From: Collybia mongolica
Lineage: Eukaryota; Basidiomycota; Agaricomycetes; Agaricales; Clitocybaceae
Direction: 5' to 3'
Assembly: GCA_013420905.1 (NCBI GenBank)
Contig: JAAXNY010000004.1
Coordinates: 1,984,001 to 2,048,000, forward strand
DNA: 64,000 bases
Shown here: positions 9,388 through 17,738 of the stretch, piece by piece
How positions within the stretch are numbered: the stretch's first letter is position 1
Layout: each line of letters begins with the position of its first letter
Program-made: the position numbers and the translations under genes
The notes under the pieces: generated by a model
Databases searched by the model: none
The model's input: the letters and a program-made list of their open reading frames with translations, nothing else
Told to the model about the DNA's origin: nothing

Positions 9388-12300
9388 TTAGAGGCGATTT
9401 AGCTTCTGATAGGATTGAAGGATCGTTCGAGCCCTTTTTAAGTGACTTTCAGGTTCCCATGTGTTGTGCGCGGATGAGTAATCTTTCCATTTCACGAGGT
9501 ATTGGAAGCCTCGGCCTCGTTGTCGGTGATTAATAATCCCTTCCACTTCGTATTCTTCTTCTTGATTTATAAGATCCGGTGGTGGTTCTAAGAAGTTTGG
9601 TCCGTGGGTATCGGTTTCTTTGTATGGTGTGAGGAGTGATGCATGAAACACGGGATGAATCTTCCATTGTGATGGAAGTTCTAGTCTGTATGTCACTGGT
9701 CCGAGGACTTCTCGGATTTTGAAGGGTCCTTCTCTTTTTGGTGCTAGTTTCTTTGATGGGTAAGGAATTCGAAGATTTGTTCCTTCTAACCAAACGTATT
9801 CTCCTTGTTTGAATGGAGTGAAACCTCGTGTTGTCCTTTCTGCGACTTTTCTTCTCGCTAATTCGTGTGCGGCCATAGCTTCTTCTCGGGCTTTGTTAAG
9901 CTCAATCATTCGTTGTTCTACACTCGGAACATTTGTCTTCTGGAATGCTGATGGAATTGCTTGGGGTTCGTATCCCATCATTAGGAAGAATGGAGATTTC
10001 TTTGTAGTGGAATGATTTTTTTGATTATGCGCGAATTCTGCGATTGAGTTAAGTTCTTTCCATACTGCCGGGTTGTTCTGACAGAACATGCGGAAGTAGA
10101 TTTCGAGCTCTTGGTTTAATCTCTCTGTTTCTCCATCTGTCTGTGGATGATATGCCGTGCTCATTACGAGTTTGATTCCAAGGAGTTTTCCTAGTTCTTT
10201 GAAAACTTTTGCTGCGAATTGAGGGCCTCGATCCGATAGAAAAGTGTCGGGTAGTCCAAATCTTTTGTAAACATGTTCCAGATAAAGATTCGCCGTTCCT
10301 AAAGCATTGATCGTTTTGGTGCAAGGGATAGAAATTACCCCCTTCGTAAGGCCATGATCTACCACGACCATGAGGCTATCTTTCCCATCGTTTTCTGGCA
10401 GGTCTGTGATGAAATCGGCTGTGACAAATGAGAATGGTCTCGGTTCTCCGTTTGTTGCAATCGGTATTAACCCGGGTTTTGTTGGGTGTGTGTTGACTTT
10501 CATTTGTTGACATGTGGCGCAACCGTCAACATAATTTTTTATAAACACTCCCATACCTGGCCACCAGTATTCTCGACTGATCAATTCCTGTGTCTTATAT
10601 TGGCCTGGGTGTCCTCCTGGTTTCGTGTCGTGATATCTTCGCACTATTTCCTTCCGTAATTTTGCATCCGGTCCTACATAACATCTGTTCTTGAAAAACA
10701 GAAGTCCGTCTTCAAATTTCCAATCTGATAAGTTTGATTTAATCGGTGGTGTCCCTGTTTCCTTTAATGCTTCAATTGATTTTGCGAACAAATCATCTTC
10801 TTCAACTGATTTCTTCAGGTCTTCTTGTAATCCTATATCAATCATTTTGATGAAAATGTCATCTGGCAATAAAATCCGATCTTCGTTATCTGTGTCTTCC
10901 GTATTGACGTAGTCTGATCTTCTTGATAAGGCATCGGATTGTATCATCCGTGTTCCAGGTGTATGCACAAGTTTGAGATCGAATTGTGATAAGAAAAGGC
11001 TCCATCCTGCCTGTCGTCGGTTCAATTTTTGTGCCGTTCGGAAATACGTTAAGTTTTTGTGATCGGATAGAATTACTGTTGGGAATTGTGATCCTTCGAG
11101 GTAGTGTCTCCATGTCTTCAAAGCTCGTATGATGCCTAATAATTCTCTATCGTAGATCTCGTAATTTCGTTCGGTTTCTGTGAATGAATGTGAAATATAT
11201 CCACATGGATGCCATTCTCCATTATCGTTTTGTTGTCGTAATACCGCGCCTGTAGCCCATTTCGAAGCATCTGATTCGATGTGAAATGGTTTCCTTTTGT
11301 CTGGCATCATAAGGACGGGTGACTTCAAGAATTTCTGTTTCAGACCATCGAATGCTTCTTGACACTCTTGTGTCCATTTCCATTCGACGTCTTTTCTTGT
11401 CAAATTCGTTAATGGTCTGCTAAGTTCGGCGTAATGTCCAATGAATTTTCGATAGAAGTTTGCGAATCCAAGGAATGATCGGACTTGTTTTACTGTTGTT
11501 GGTGCTGGCCAATCTGCGATTCCTGCCAATTTAGTCGGTTCCATACCTATCTCGTTTTCTCTGATGACTAGTCCGAGATATTCGAGTTCCGTGGCTTCGA
11601 ATACGCATTTGTCCAAGTTCAGATACAAATCGTTTTCCTTCAATTTGTCCAAGACTTTAAGGGTTTTTCTTCGCAAATCATCGATGTTGTCGGAGGAAAT
11701 AAGGATGTCGTCCATATAAATCAAAATCCATCCTTCGTCAATCTCGATTGCGTAGATATCATTCATCATATTTTGGAACATTGCCGGCGAATTGCACAGA
11801 CCGAAAAACATAACAAGGGGTTCGAATAATCCCCTGTTTGTTTTAAATGCCGCTTTCCATTCATCGCCTTCCTTGATCCGGACGTTATTATATCCCCATC
11901 GTAAATCCAACTTTGTGAAGTATTTTGCCCCTTTAAGTTTATCAAGAAGCTCCCCTACAAGTGGCAAAGGGTATGCGTTCTTTATAGTTCCTTCGTTTAG
12001 TCTTCTATAATCTTGGGTTGGCCGAAGTTTCGTCGAGTCTTTCTTTGATACAAAGAAGAAAGGTGATGCTTGTGGGGATTTCGATGGTCGAATGTATCCT
12101 TTTCGCATGTTTTCATCAATAAATTCGTCCAGTTTTCCTTGTTCTGCCGGGCTGATGGGATAGATCTTACAATCTTTTGGGATAAAATCAGGTTTGAGGT
12201 CTATCGCATGGTCCCATGATCGTCGTGTTGGCATCCTTTCCGAATTTGTTTTGTCAAATAATGACGCGTATTCTCGATAGAATTCTGGTAACGTCTTCTT

Positions 12301-13077
12301 TGGTTTCTGGTCTTCGATTTCTGCCTTATGTTCTAGTTCCTGTGATATTGATGTTTTTGCCTGTATCCAAATGAATTCTTCTTCATCATCTTCTGAGTCG
12401 ATGTATGTCCTGAGTAGATTGATTTCAGGTTCATCATCTTCTTCGTTGATTTCTAAAAGAATCGGTTGCCAATCTTCAAGGGGTCGATTCCTTGGGATTT
12501 CTTCCGGGTATTCTTCCTGTATTTCTATTGCCGTTGCCTTGGGGTATTGCCGTGTTAATTTCATTTGTCGGATTTCCAGGTTTCTTCGGATTGCTTCCGA
12601 AAGAACTCCTTTCTTAATGTTTGATCCGAAGTCGAGTGTTCCTTTCTCCCAATCAATTTTGGGGTTATGCCGTTTTAACCATGGTAATCCTAAAATGATA
12701 TTTTCTTTTCCTAGTCCACTGACGAGTAATCGGATTCGGATTTCTTCGTCTCCAATTCGGATTTTGGTCCATACACAATCAGTGATGTTTCCTGATTGGT
12801 TCTTTGTGCCGTCTACGTTTCTAACCGAGTATGATTTCCTTAATGGGGTTGTCTTTATCCTGTTTTCTTCGACAAATGTTTTGTCAATGAAAATTCCTCC
12901 AGCTCCACAATCGATTAATCCGATTGCTTGGGTTTCGACGTTTTTCTGTTCTTCAATCACCGTAATTGGAATAGATAACGATTGTCGATTCATCTCTCCT
13001 AATATTACAGGTGATAGTGTTACTGAAAAGATTTCGGCAGGTACTGACGTCGATTCAGTCCGCCGCTTTAAAAACCC
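9388..13077 (-). CDS. Gypsy pol: protease, RT, RNase H, integrase, chromodomain
   Basis: Pol is expressed as a Gag-Pol fusion by -1 frameshifting at 13071-13077; the first ATG in the pol frame is at 12993 and gives 1201 residues. Numbering from that Met: retropepsin with LIDCGAGG near residue 28 (Cys in place of the usual Ser/Thr of DSG/DTG), reverse transcriptase with KLDLRWGYNNVRI and YMDD at 426-429, RNase H (ESDAS, YDRELL, SDHKNL), integrase with the H-H-C-C zinc finger (RRYHD.., CATCQQMK) and a DDE core (TADFITDL, SDRGPQF, HPQTDGETER), a GPY/F-like module, and a C-terminal chromodomain (YEVEGIINHR, YLVKWKDY, NTWEPE). The chromodomain probably directs integration to histone-marked chromatin. 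The reading frame is uninterrupted. Confidence 0.96.
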   Translation of the reverse strand, partial: GFLKRRTESTSVPAEIFSVTLSPVILGEMNRQSLSIPITVIEEQKNVETQAIGLIDCGAGGIFIDKTFVEENRIKTTPLRKSYSVRNVDGTKNQSGNITDCVWTKIRIGDEEIRIRLLVSGLGKENIILGLPWLKRHNPKIDWEKGTLDFGSNIKKGVLSEAIRRNLEIRQMKLTRQYPKATAIEIQEEYPEEIPRNRPLEDWQPILLEINEEDDEPEINLLRTYIDSEDDEEEFIWIQAKTSISQELEHKAEIEDQKPKKTLPEFYREYASLFDKTNSERMPTRRSWDHAIDLKPDFIPKDCKIYPISPAEQGKLDEFIDENMRKGYIRPSKSPQASPFFFVSKKDSTKLRPTQDYRRLNEGTIKNAYPLPLVGELLDKLKGAKYFTKLDLRWGYNNVRIKEGDEWKAAFKTNRGLFEPLVMFFGLCNSPAMFQNMMNDIYAIEIDEGWILIYMDDILISSDNIDDLRRKTLKVLDKLKENDLYLNLDKCVFEATELEYLGLVIRENEIGMEPTKLAGIADWPAPTTVKQVRSFLGFANFYRKFIGHYAELSRPLTNLTRKDVEWKWTQECQEAFDGLKQKFLKSPVLMMPDKRKPFHIESDASKWATGAVLRQQNDNGEWHPCGYISHSFTETERNYEIYDRELLGIIRALKTWRHYLEGSQFPTVILSDHKNLTYFRTAQKLNRRQAGWSLFLSQFDLKLVHTPGTRMIQSDALSRRSDYVNTEDTDNEDRILLPDDIFIKMIDIGLQEDLKKSVEEDDLFAKSIEALKETGTPPIKSNLSDWKFEDGLLFFKNRCYVGPDAKLRKEIVRRYHDTKPGGHPGQYKTQELISREYWWPGMGVFIKNYVDGCATCQQMKVNTHPTKPGLIPIATNGEPRPFSFVTADFITDLPENDGKDSLMVVVDHGLTKGVISIPCTKTINALGTANLYLEHVYKRFGLPDTFLSDRGPQFAAKVFKELGKLLGIKLVMSTAYHPQTDGETERLNQELEIYFRMFCQNNPAVWKELNSIAEFAHNQKNHSTTKKSPFFLMMGYEPQAIPSAFQKTNVPSVEQRMIELNKAREEAMAAHELARRKVAERTTRGFTPFKQGEYVWLEGTNLRIPYPSKKLAPKREGPFKIREVLGPVTYRLELPSQWKIHPVFHASLLTPYKETDTHGPNFLEPPPDLINQEEEYEVEGIINHRQRGRGFQYLVKWKDYSSAHNTWEPESHLKRARTILQSYQKLNRL
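13036..13077 (-). promoter_or_regulatory. -1 programmed ribosomal frameshift cassette (slippery heptamer plus stem-loop)
   Basis: On the element strand the gag frame ends GAG GGT TTT TAA. The heptamer G GGT TTT (13077-13071) fits the X XXY YYZ rule and abuts the gag stop. A 6-nt spacer (TAAAGC) follows, then a hairpin at 13064-13036: GGCGGACTGA pairs with TCAGTACCTGCC around a 7-nt loop, with two single-base bulges. Pol is exactly in the -1 frame and opens just upstream of the heptamer. Confidence 0.85.
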
Positions 13078-14222
13078 TCATCTTCCATATTCTTTAGGGT
13101 GATCTCCTTTTCTTCTTCGTCTAATTCTGCCATAAGTGCTCGGATTTTCATGTAGGCGTCTTTGCCTTTCATCGGTGTCTTCTGTTCTTCCTTTCTTTGT
13201 GTTTGAGGAATCGATCCTCCTGCTTTGTGATCTGATGCTCGATGTCCATATTTGTGGCATTCGAAGCATAATCCTCGTTTCATATGCTCGTCTCTTTCTT
13301 GGATAGTTAATCGATCGATATCCATAGCATTTGGATCTCGACTGTTATTCGGGACGTATTTGGGATTGTTTTGTTGGAAATTGTATTTCTTTCCGTTGTT
13401 TCCTCCCGTAGTTTTTCCGGTGTTTCCTTTAATGCGTGCTACGATCGATTTTGCACGTCTGTACTGAGTATCGAATATGGATGCCTTTTCATACCAACCC
13501 TTAATGGTGGTCGGTGGATTATCCATTGTTAAGATCTTCTGCATCAGGGAAGGAGGTATTCCTTCCATGAAATATTCGACGAGCGCTTCACTTTCTGTAA
13601 TCTTGCTTTCTGATGCGGCTGATTTGAATTCCGCAATATAATCATCTGCCGTCATGTTTCCTGTCATGCGCAGCGTCTTTAAGGTTTGTCTGGCGTCTCC
13701 TGCCTCGTCTGGAGTAGAGAACGCTTCTTCAACTGTTGTCATGAATGTTGTAAAGGTTCCTGGATGGTCGCTGTTTTCTCCATACCAGGACTTTTTCCAT
13801 GGTCCTGCTGTTCCTCCCTTCATGTACGAAAGTACGTAGAGGATCTTCTTCCAATCTGTATCGTAAATTCTATCGTTTGCCTGCAAATACATTTTGCAAT
13901 CAAGGACGAAGTCCTTTGTCATTCTTCGATTTCCATCGAAGATGTTCGGTGAGCTAAGTTTAATTTCGGTGGGTCTTCGCTCGTCTGCCATTTCTACGTC
14001 TGAGTCTGGTGGTATCGGGGAATTCGGTGGTTCGGGTTTCGGTTTCTCTGGTTCCTTTCCTTTGGAACTTTCTGCTTTTGGTTGTCTCGGCGTGGTGGGC
14101 GTTTCTGTTTGTGTGACTATTACAAGTCTTGGTTGTTCTTCCGCGTCTTGGAAGTCTTCGCTGCTGATTGCGCTTTGTCTGCTGCTGCTTCTGCTACTTT
14201 CGCTGCTGCTCGCAGGTTTCAA
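13068..14222 (-). CDS. Gypsy gag: capsid and nucleocapsid precursor
   Basis: This makes the particle protein that packages element RNA. The frame is 384 residues counted from 14222, but that codon is TTG. The frame is open up to a stop at 14274-14276 without any ATG, and the first in-frame ATG is residue 78 (13991, MADERRP), just before the conserved capsid part (NIFDGNRRMTKDFVLDCKM). Either translation starts at 13991 (about 307 residues) or at a non-AUG codon. The nucleocapsid knuckle reads CFECHKYGHRASDH, so the fourth ligand is His instead of Cys. It ends at TAA 13070-13068 in the frameshift site, with pol in the -1 frame. Confidence 0.9.
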   Translation of the reverse strand: MKPASSSESSRSSSRQSAISSEDFQDAEEQPRLVIVTQTETPTTPRQPKAESSKGKEPEKPKPEPPNSPIPPDSDVEMADERRPTEIKLSSPNIFDGNRRMTKDFVLDCKMYLQANDRIYDTDWKKILYVLSYMKGGTAGPWKKSWYGENSDHPGTFTTFMTTVEEAFSTPDEAGDARQTLKTLRMTGNMTADDYIAEFKSAASESKITESEALVEYFMEGIPPSLMQKILTMDNPPTTIKGWYEKASIFDTQYRRAKSIVARIKGNTGKTTGGNNGKKYNFQQNNPKYVPNNSRDPNAMDIDRLTIQERDEHMKRGLCFECHKYGHRASDHKAGGSIPQTQRKEEQKTPMKGKDAYMKIRALMAELDEEEKEITLKNMEDEGF

Positions 14223-14287
14223 TCCGTATCGTGGTGCCGTTGCGTCTGAACCTTTATAGGTTGACGGTTCTGATCAGCTTGACCTTT

Positions 14288-14751
14288 TGTTACGGCTGTT
14301 TAGGCCTTATCCTCTAGATCAATATGCTGAGTCGTTCGTTCGTTCTTAGACCGTTGACTTCTGTAAGTCCAACGTCTATTGACTCCCTCAATAGGGCTAA
14401 AGTCAGGTTATCGAGTTTATCTGATCAGAGATGCACTACCCCCTTCGTAAGGCGGATAGGATCGAGTTCGCGTCAAGAGAATAGATGAATAAGGTGAATT
14501 CAGCTAGGTCAAGCTAAAGAGCTAACTAACTAAAGTATCCCTATATATACGTAGTAGTTTGATAAGCGTTGTTTACGCTATTTGTTATAGATAAGAGTTA
14601 GTAAGCTATCTGAGAAGATGAGTAAGGAAGCTTAGTAACTATGGGAAAGAGAATGCATATGGGGATGTCAAAGATAAGGTCAATAAGCGTCTGATAGTAA
14701 AAGAAAAGGGAAAAGAAGTGATATGCCGGACAAGTAGAGGAATTTGTAACA
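14288..14751 (-). repeat. 5' LTR of the gypsy element (464 bp)
   Basis: It is nearly identical to 7825-8288. It should contain the promoter for the minus-strand element transcript. The sequence just inside it (element strand AAAGGTCAAGCTGATC) has no TGG-starting tRNA primer-binding site, so priming is unclear. Confidence 0.95.
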
Positions 14752-14756
14752 ATAGG
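14752..14756. repeat. Gypsy target-site duplication, right (ATAGG)
   Basis: This is an exact copy of 7820-7824 and directly follows the GTAACA end of the right LTR. Confidence 0.95.
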
Positions 14757-15100
14757 TGAGCGGCAGTGTGGGACTCACCCAGCTTTGCCCCTCGGGGCGC
14801 CCCTTCCTCATTGTCACCTCATTCCATGTCCAGTTCTACCCTTCACCCCACATCATCTTGTGTGTCGTTATGTTGCCGTTGAGTGGTGTTTGGTGCATTG
14901 GCATTGGCGTTGGTGGTGTGGGTGCGTTGGCATTGGCGGTTTGGTTGATGTGGTTGAAGAGAACCAATAAAGACGTGGCAACAGTAATGTGACCATTGCA
15001 CGTGCTTCGTAGTCATGTGATTGAAGGGGGGACACTTCAGGCCAATTTAGCCTGGGCTTGAAATGCCTGTCTTGCCCACCGGTTATGAACGCCAAATATA
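14757..15100 (+). repeat. Dispersed repeat, CpG-retaining copy (partner of 4850-5210)
   Basis: It contains GTTGGTGG/GCATTGGCG simple-sequence tracts, then TGATGTGGTTGAAGAG, GTGGCAACAGT and CTGTCTTGCCCACCGGTTAT, all paralleled at 4850-5210. It lies inside the TIR-bounded element. CpG dinucleotides are kept here where the other copy has TG or CA. Confidence 0.65.
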
Positions 15101-15435
15101 TTACGTAATGTTCTTGTCTATGTGTTTGAACCCAGTTGGACACAAGTTTTTCAATGCCATTATGTTATGTTATTAATAACAAATAGTATACATAATTTGA
15201 GTAAATAAAAATTATATTAGTAATCTGATTAGTAATAGACTGGCTGCGCGGACTCTGCAGGCTGTCCGTCCATGCTAGTCTGCATGTCCACGTAAAATTA
15301 CGCGGATTGATGCGGACTCGGTGTGGACACGGATTGTTGTCTGGCTGACGGTCCTGCCAAATGAGTCTGTGTGTCTGCATGGGTTATGTGGCTTAGTGTA
15401 AAGACCTCAACAAAGAATGAATTTAAGTAATGTAA

Positions 15436-15638
15436 ATGGCATGAAATTAATCCCCACAAAGGCTGTTATTCTCACCTGTGATGGTATGAAATTAATCCCT
15501 ACAGAGGCCATTATTCTCACCTATCATGGTATGAAATTCATCCCTACAAAGGCTGTTATTCCCACCTGTGATGGTATGAAATTCATCCCATAAAAGGCTG
15601 TTATTCCCACCTGTGATGATATGAAATTCATCCCATAG
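15436..15638 (+). repeat. 45-bp minisatellite, about 4.5 units
   Basis: Units start at 15436, 15481, 15526 and 15571, with a partial unit at 15616. Each begins ATGG(C/T)ATGAAATT(A/C)ATCCC and ends TATTC(T/C)CACCTGTG or similar. The ATGAAATTCATCC core recurs across 15.4-20.7 kb outside the array. Spacers are not unique and no cas-like gene is near, so it is not CRISPR. Confidence 0.85.
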
Positions 15639-16006
15639 CCTCAAGAATTTGCAGTCATGTTACCCCAAAAAACATTGCTATTCTCACCCCTCAAGGTATT
15701 AAATTAATCCCATATTGATAGGACTTACCTCCCACAATGGTTGTTTTTTCCACCTATGGTGGAATGGAATTCATCCCATAGCCTCAACAATCAGGGGTAT
15801 GAATACAGACAAATTTTGTATGAAATTCATCCACTAAATCATACCTTAAGGGGGGGTTTTTCCTCCTTTTTTTCCCTCCACAGAGGGTGTTTTTTCATAC
15901 ATCTTTGGGATGAAATTCATTACTTAAGGGGATGAAATATGGGTACAATTTTCATCCATTTCCAGTTTCACAGTGATGCTTTCAGCTGATTAAAGACTTA
16001 GACCAT
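15639..16006. repeat. AT-rich repeat with ATGAAATTCATCC cores
   Basis: Several degenerate ATGAAATTCATCC cores (for example near 15627, 15767, 15822 and 15912) lie in AT-rich sequence. No gene was seen. It directly abuts the Helitron fragment. Confidence 0.5.
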
Positions 16007-17197
16007 ATGGGAGGACATGTCAAAGGGTCCATAACAAACAAGAAATATATGAGAAATGAAACCTGGTCACTTATATCATTTCTTGGAGCACCATCTTGGT
16101 TTATTACCTTTTCACCAGCAGACAATATGCACCCCATATCACTGTATTTTGCAAATACCAAAGAGACATTTTCCCCAGTGTTAAGAGAATATGATGAGAG
16201 ATATAGAATTATTTCTAGAAATCCAGTAGCTGGAGCTACATTTTTCCATTTTATGGTTGAAATGTTCATCAAACATGTTCTTGGTATTGGGGAAAATCAT
16301 CCAGGATTGTATGGAAATACTACAGGATATTATGGGACTGTTGAGCAGCAAGGAAGACTGACACTCCATTTGCATATGCTCCTTTGGTTGAAGGGTATTC
16401 TGTCACCTCAAGAAATGAGAGATAGAATTATGGATCCCACTTCTGATCTTCAAAAGAAAATTGTAGAATACTTAGAAAGTTATCACATGGGAGAATTTAT
16501 AACTGGATCTATGCAGGATGTTAATGAGCAAGTGGATGACAATGAAGGATGCAAAGGTTATAAGGATCCAACTCAGACACTTCCTAATCCTCCTCCTCCC
16601 ATGTGTACCCAAAAGAAATGCAGGGATGATAATTGCTCTAGGTGTATCAAGCTTGACAACTGGTGGGAGAAATTTGAGGAGACTGTTGATGATCTTGTCT
16701 TGAGAACTTATGTGCATAACTGCAGAAAGAATAAAACCAATGATGGATCTAAAAAACCCACATGTATTAATAAGGATGGAAAATGCAAAGCCAGATTTCC
16801 AAGACAGGTTTATGAGCAAACAGAGGTAGATCTGAAGACAGGTGCTTTGAATATAAAGAAAGGTGAGGCCTGGATTAATACATTCACTCCTATTGTTACC
16901 TATTTGTTTAGATGCAACAGTGATGCCACAAGCCTTATGTCTAGAACAGCTATCAAAGCAGTAGTTGCCTATGTTACTGATTATGTAACAAAGCCAGGTC
17001 TTAAGACACATGCTCTATTTGATGCAGTTAGAAGTGTCTTTCAAAGAAATACTGAGATGTTGGGGAGCTCACTGAAAAGAAAGGAAAAGGCTAGGAAATT
17101 GGTGACTCAAACAGTTAATTGTTTTACAGCCAAGATGGAATTAGGAGGCCCTATGGCAGCTTTATATCTTTTAGGAATTCATCCTCTCAAGGGATGA
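16007..17197 (+). pseudogene. Helitron Rep (HUH) domain fragment, no helicase
   Basis: The 396-residue frame has the Helitron N-terminal domain: LGAPSWFITFSPADN, then GYYGTVEQQGRLTLHLHMLLW, whose H-L-H is the HUH metal-binding motif of the rolling-circle Rep nuclease. It continues with CxxDNC/CIKLDNW zinc-like parts and the YVTDYVTKPG region. The usual continuation into the PIF1-type helicase (thousands of bases) is absent: after YLLG the frame runs into GIHPLKG and a stop, where the DNA becomes the ATGAAATTCATCC repeat. The frame lacks stops although CpG is nearly absent. It cannot mobilise itself. Confidence 0.85.
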
Positions 17198-17738
17198 AAT
17201 ATCCGGGATAAAATTTCATCCCAAATTCATACCCTTTAGATTCATTCACTAAACTTAGGAAATGCTGCTTTCACCCATTAAGTGGGAGAAAAACCTCCCC
17301 CACCAGGTGCACAGTGTACATAGTTGATACATCCATTCTTTTATTAATTACATATACTACTCTTTTTGCCCATGCATCTTACAGCCTTGCTCAAGCAATA
17401 TTTTAATAATAGTAATAGCATAATCCATTGGTTCCTTAATGCCATGCTGAATTACTCTCAAGAGCTTGCCTTTGGGCCCCCTTCACCTGAACTTACTACT
17501 CCAAGCTTACAAAATATTACCCCAGATCATTCCCTTAAAGTAGGAAAGGCTCTTCCCCATTAATTTAATTAATTAAGGTACTGTCTTTAAATTCCCTTCT
17601 TCTGTATAAATTTTGTATCCCTCTATCAGATGAAAATATACAACCCAACTCACTCTCTTATAGGTTGAAATTTCATCCAGTTAATTGGAGAAAATTCTAA
17701 TATCTTTTTTCATCTAATGGATGGCTGAAACATGTGGG
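17198..17738. repeat. AT-rich repeat spacer with GAAATTTCATCC palindrome remnants
   Basis: Remnants of the palindromic core occur at about 17190-17222 and 17668. There are short unrecognised ORFs only. The stretch connects the Helitron fragment with R1/R3 copy B. Confidence 0.5.

Larger units (their letters stand above)
7825..14751 (-). mobile_element. Intact Ty3/gypsy chromovirus-type LTR retrotransposon
   Basis: A complete 6,927-bp element lies on the minus strand. In element order: 5' LTR (14288-14751), gag (to 13068), pol (13077 to 9388, joined by -1 frameshift), an extra zinc-knuckle ORF3 (9335-8322), a polypurine tract and the 3' LTR (7825-8288). The LTRs start TGTTAC, end GTAACA and differ at one base (7831 A versus 14294 G). 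Integrase is followed by a GPY/F-like region and a chromodomain, which places it among chromoviruses. No inactivating mutation was seen in gag, pol or ORF3, so it may be active. The integration target was the TIR-bounded element at 7138-15403. Confidence 0.97.
7138..15403. mobile_element. TIR-bounded element split by the gypsy insertion
   Basis: CTTTACACTGAGCCACAT at 7138-7155 is the imperfect inverted complement of the sequence at 15385-15403 (ATGTGGCTTAGTGTAAAG). Counting a few bases further in, about 18 of 21 positions match. Subtracting the gypsy element and one target duplication leaves about 1.33 kb. Subterminal sequences at both ends repeat CGGACTC/GGACTCTGCA motifs. The interior holds a low-complexity GC-rich part (7310-7800) and the dispersed repeat at 14757-15100. 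No 8-bp target duplication was found at the outer ends, so the boundaries are provisional. No transposase was seen; a non-autonomous DNA transposon is the best guess. Confidence 0.45.

Noticed and set aside
12371..13102. 243-codon plus-strand ORF opposite gypsy pol
   Set aside because: It is antisense to the protease region, rich in Ser/Ile from reverse reading, and shows no domain.
15436..15638. Possible CRISPR array
   Set aside because: Units are contiguous 45-bp repeats without unique spacers, the genome is eukaryotic, and there are no cas genes.
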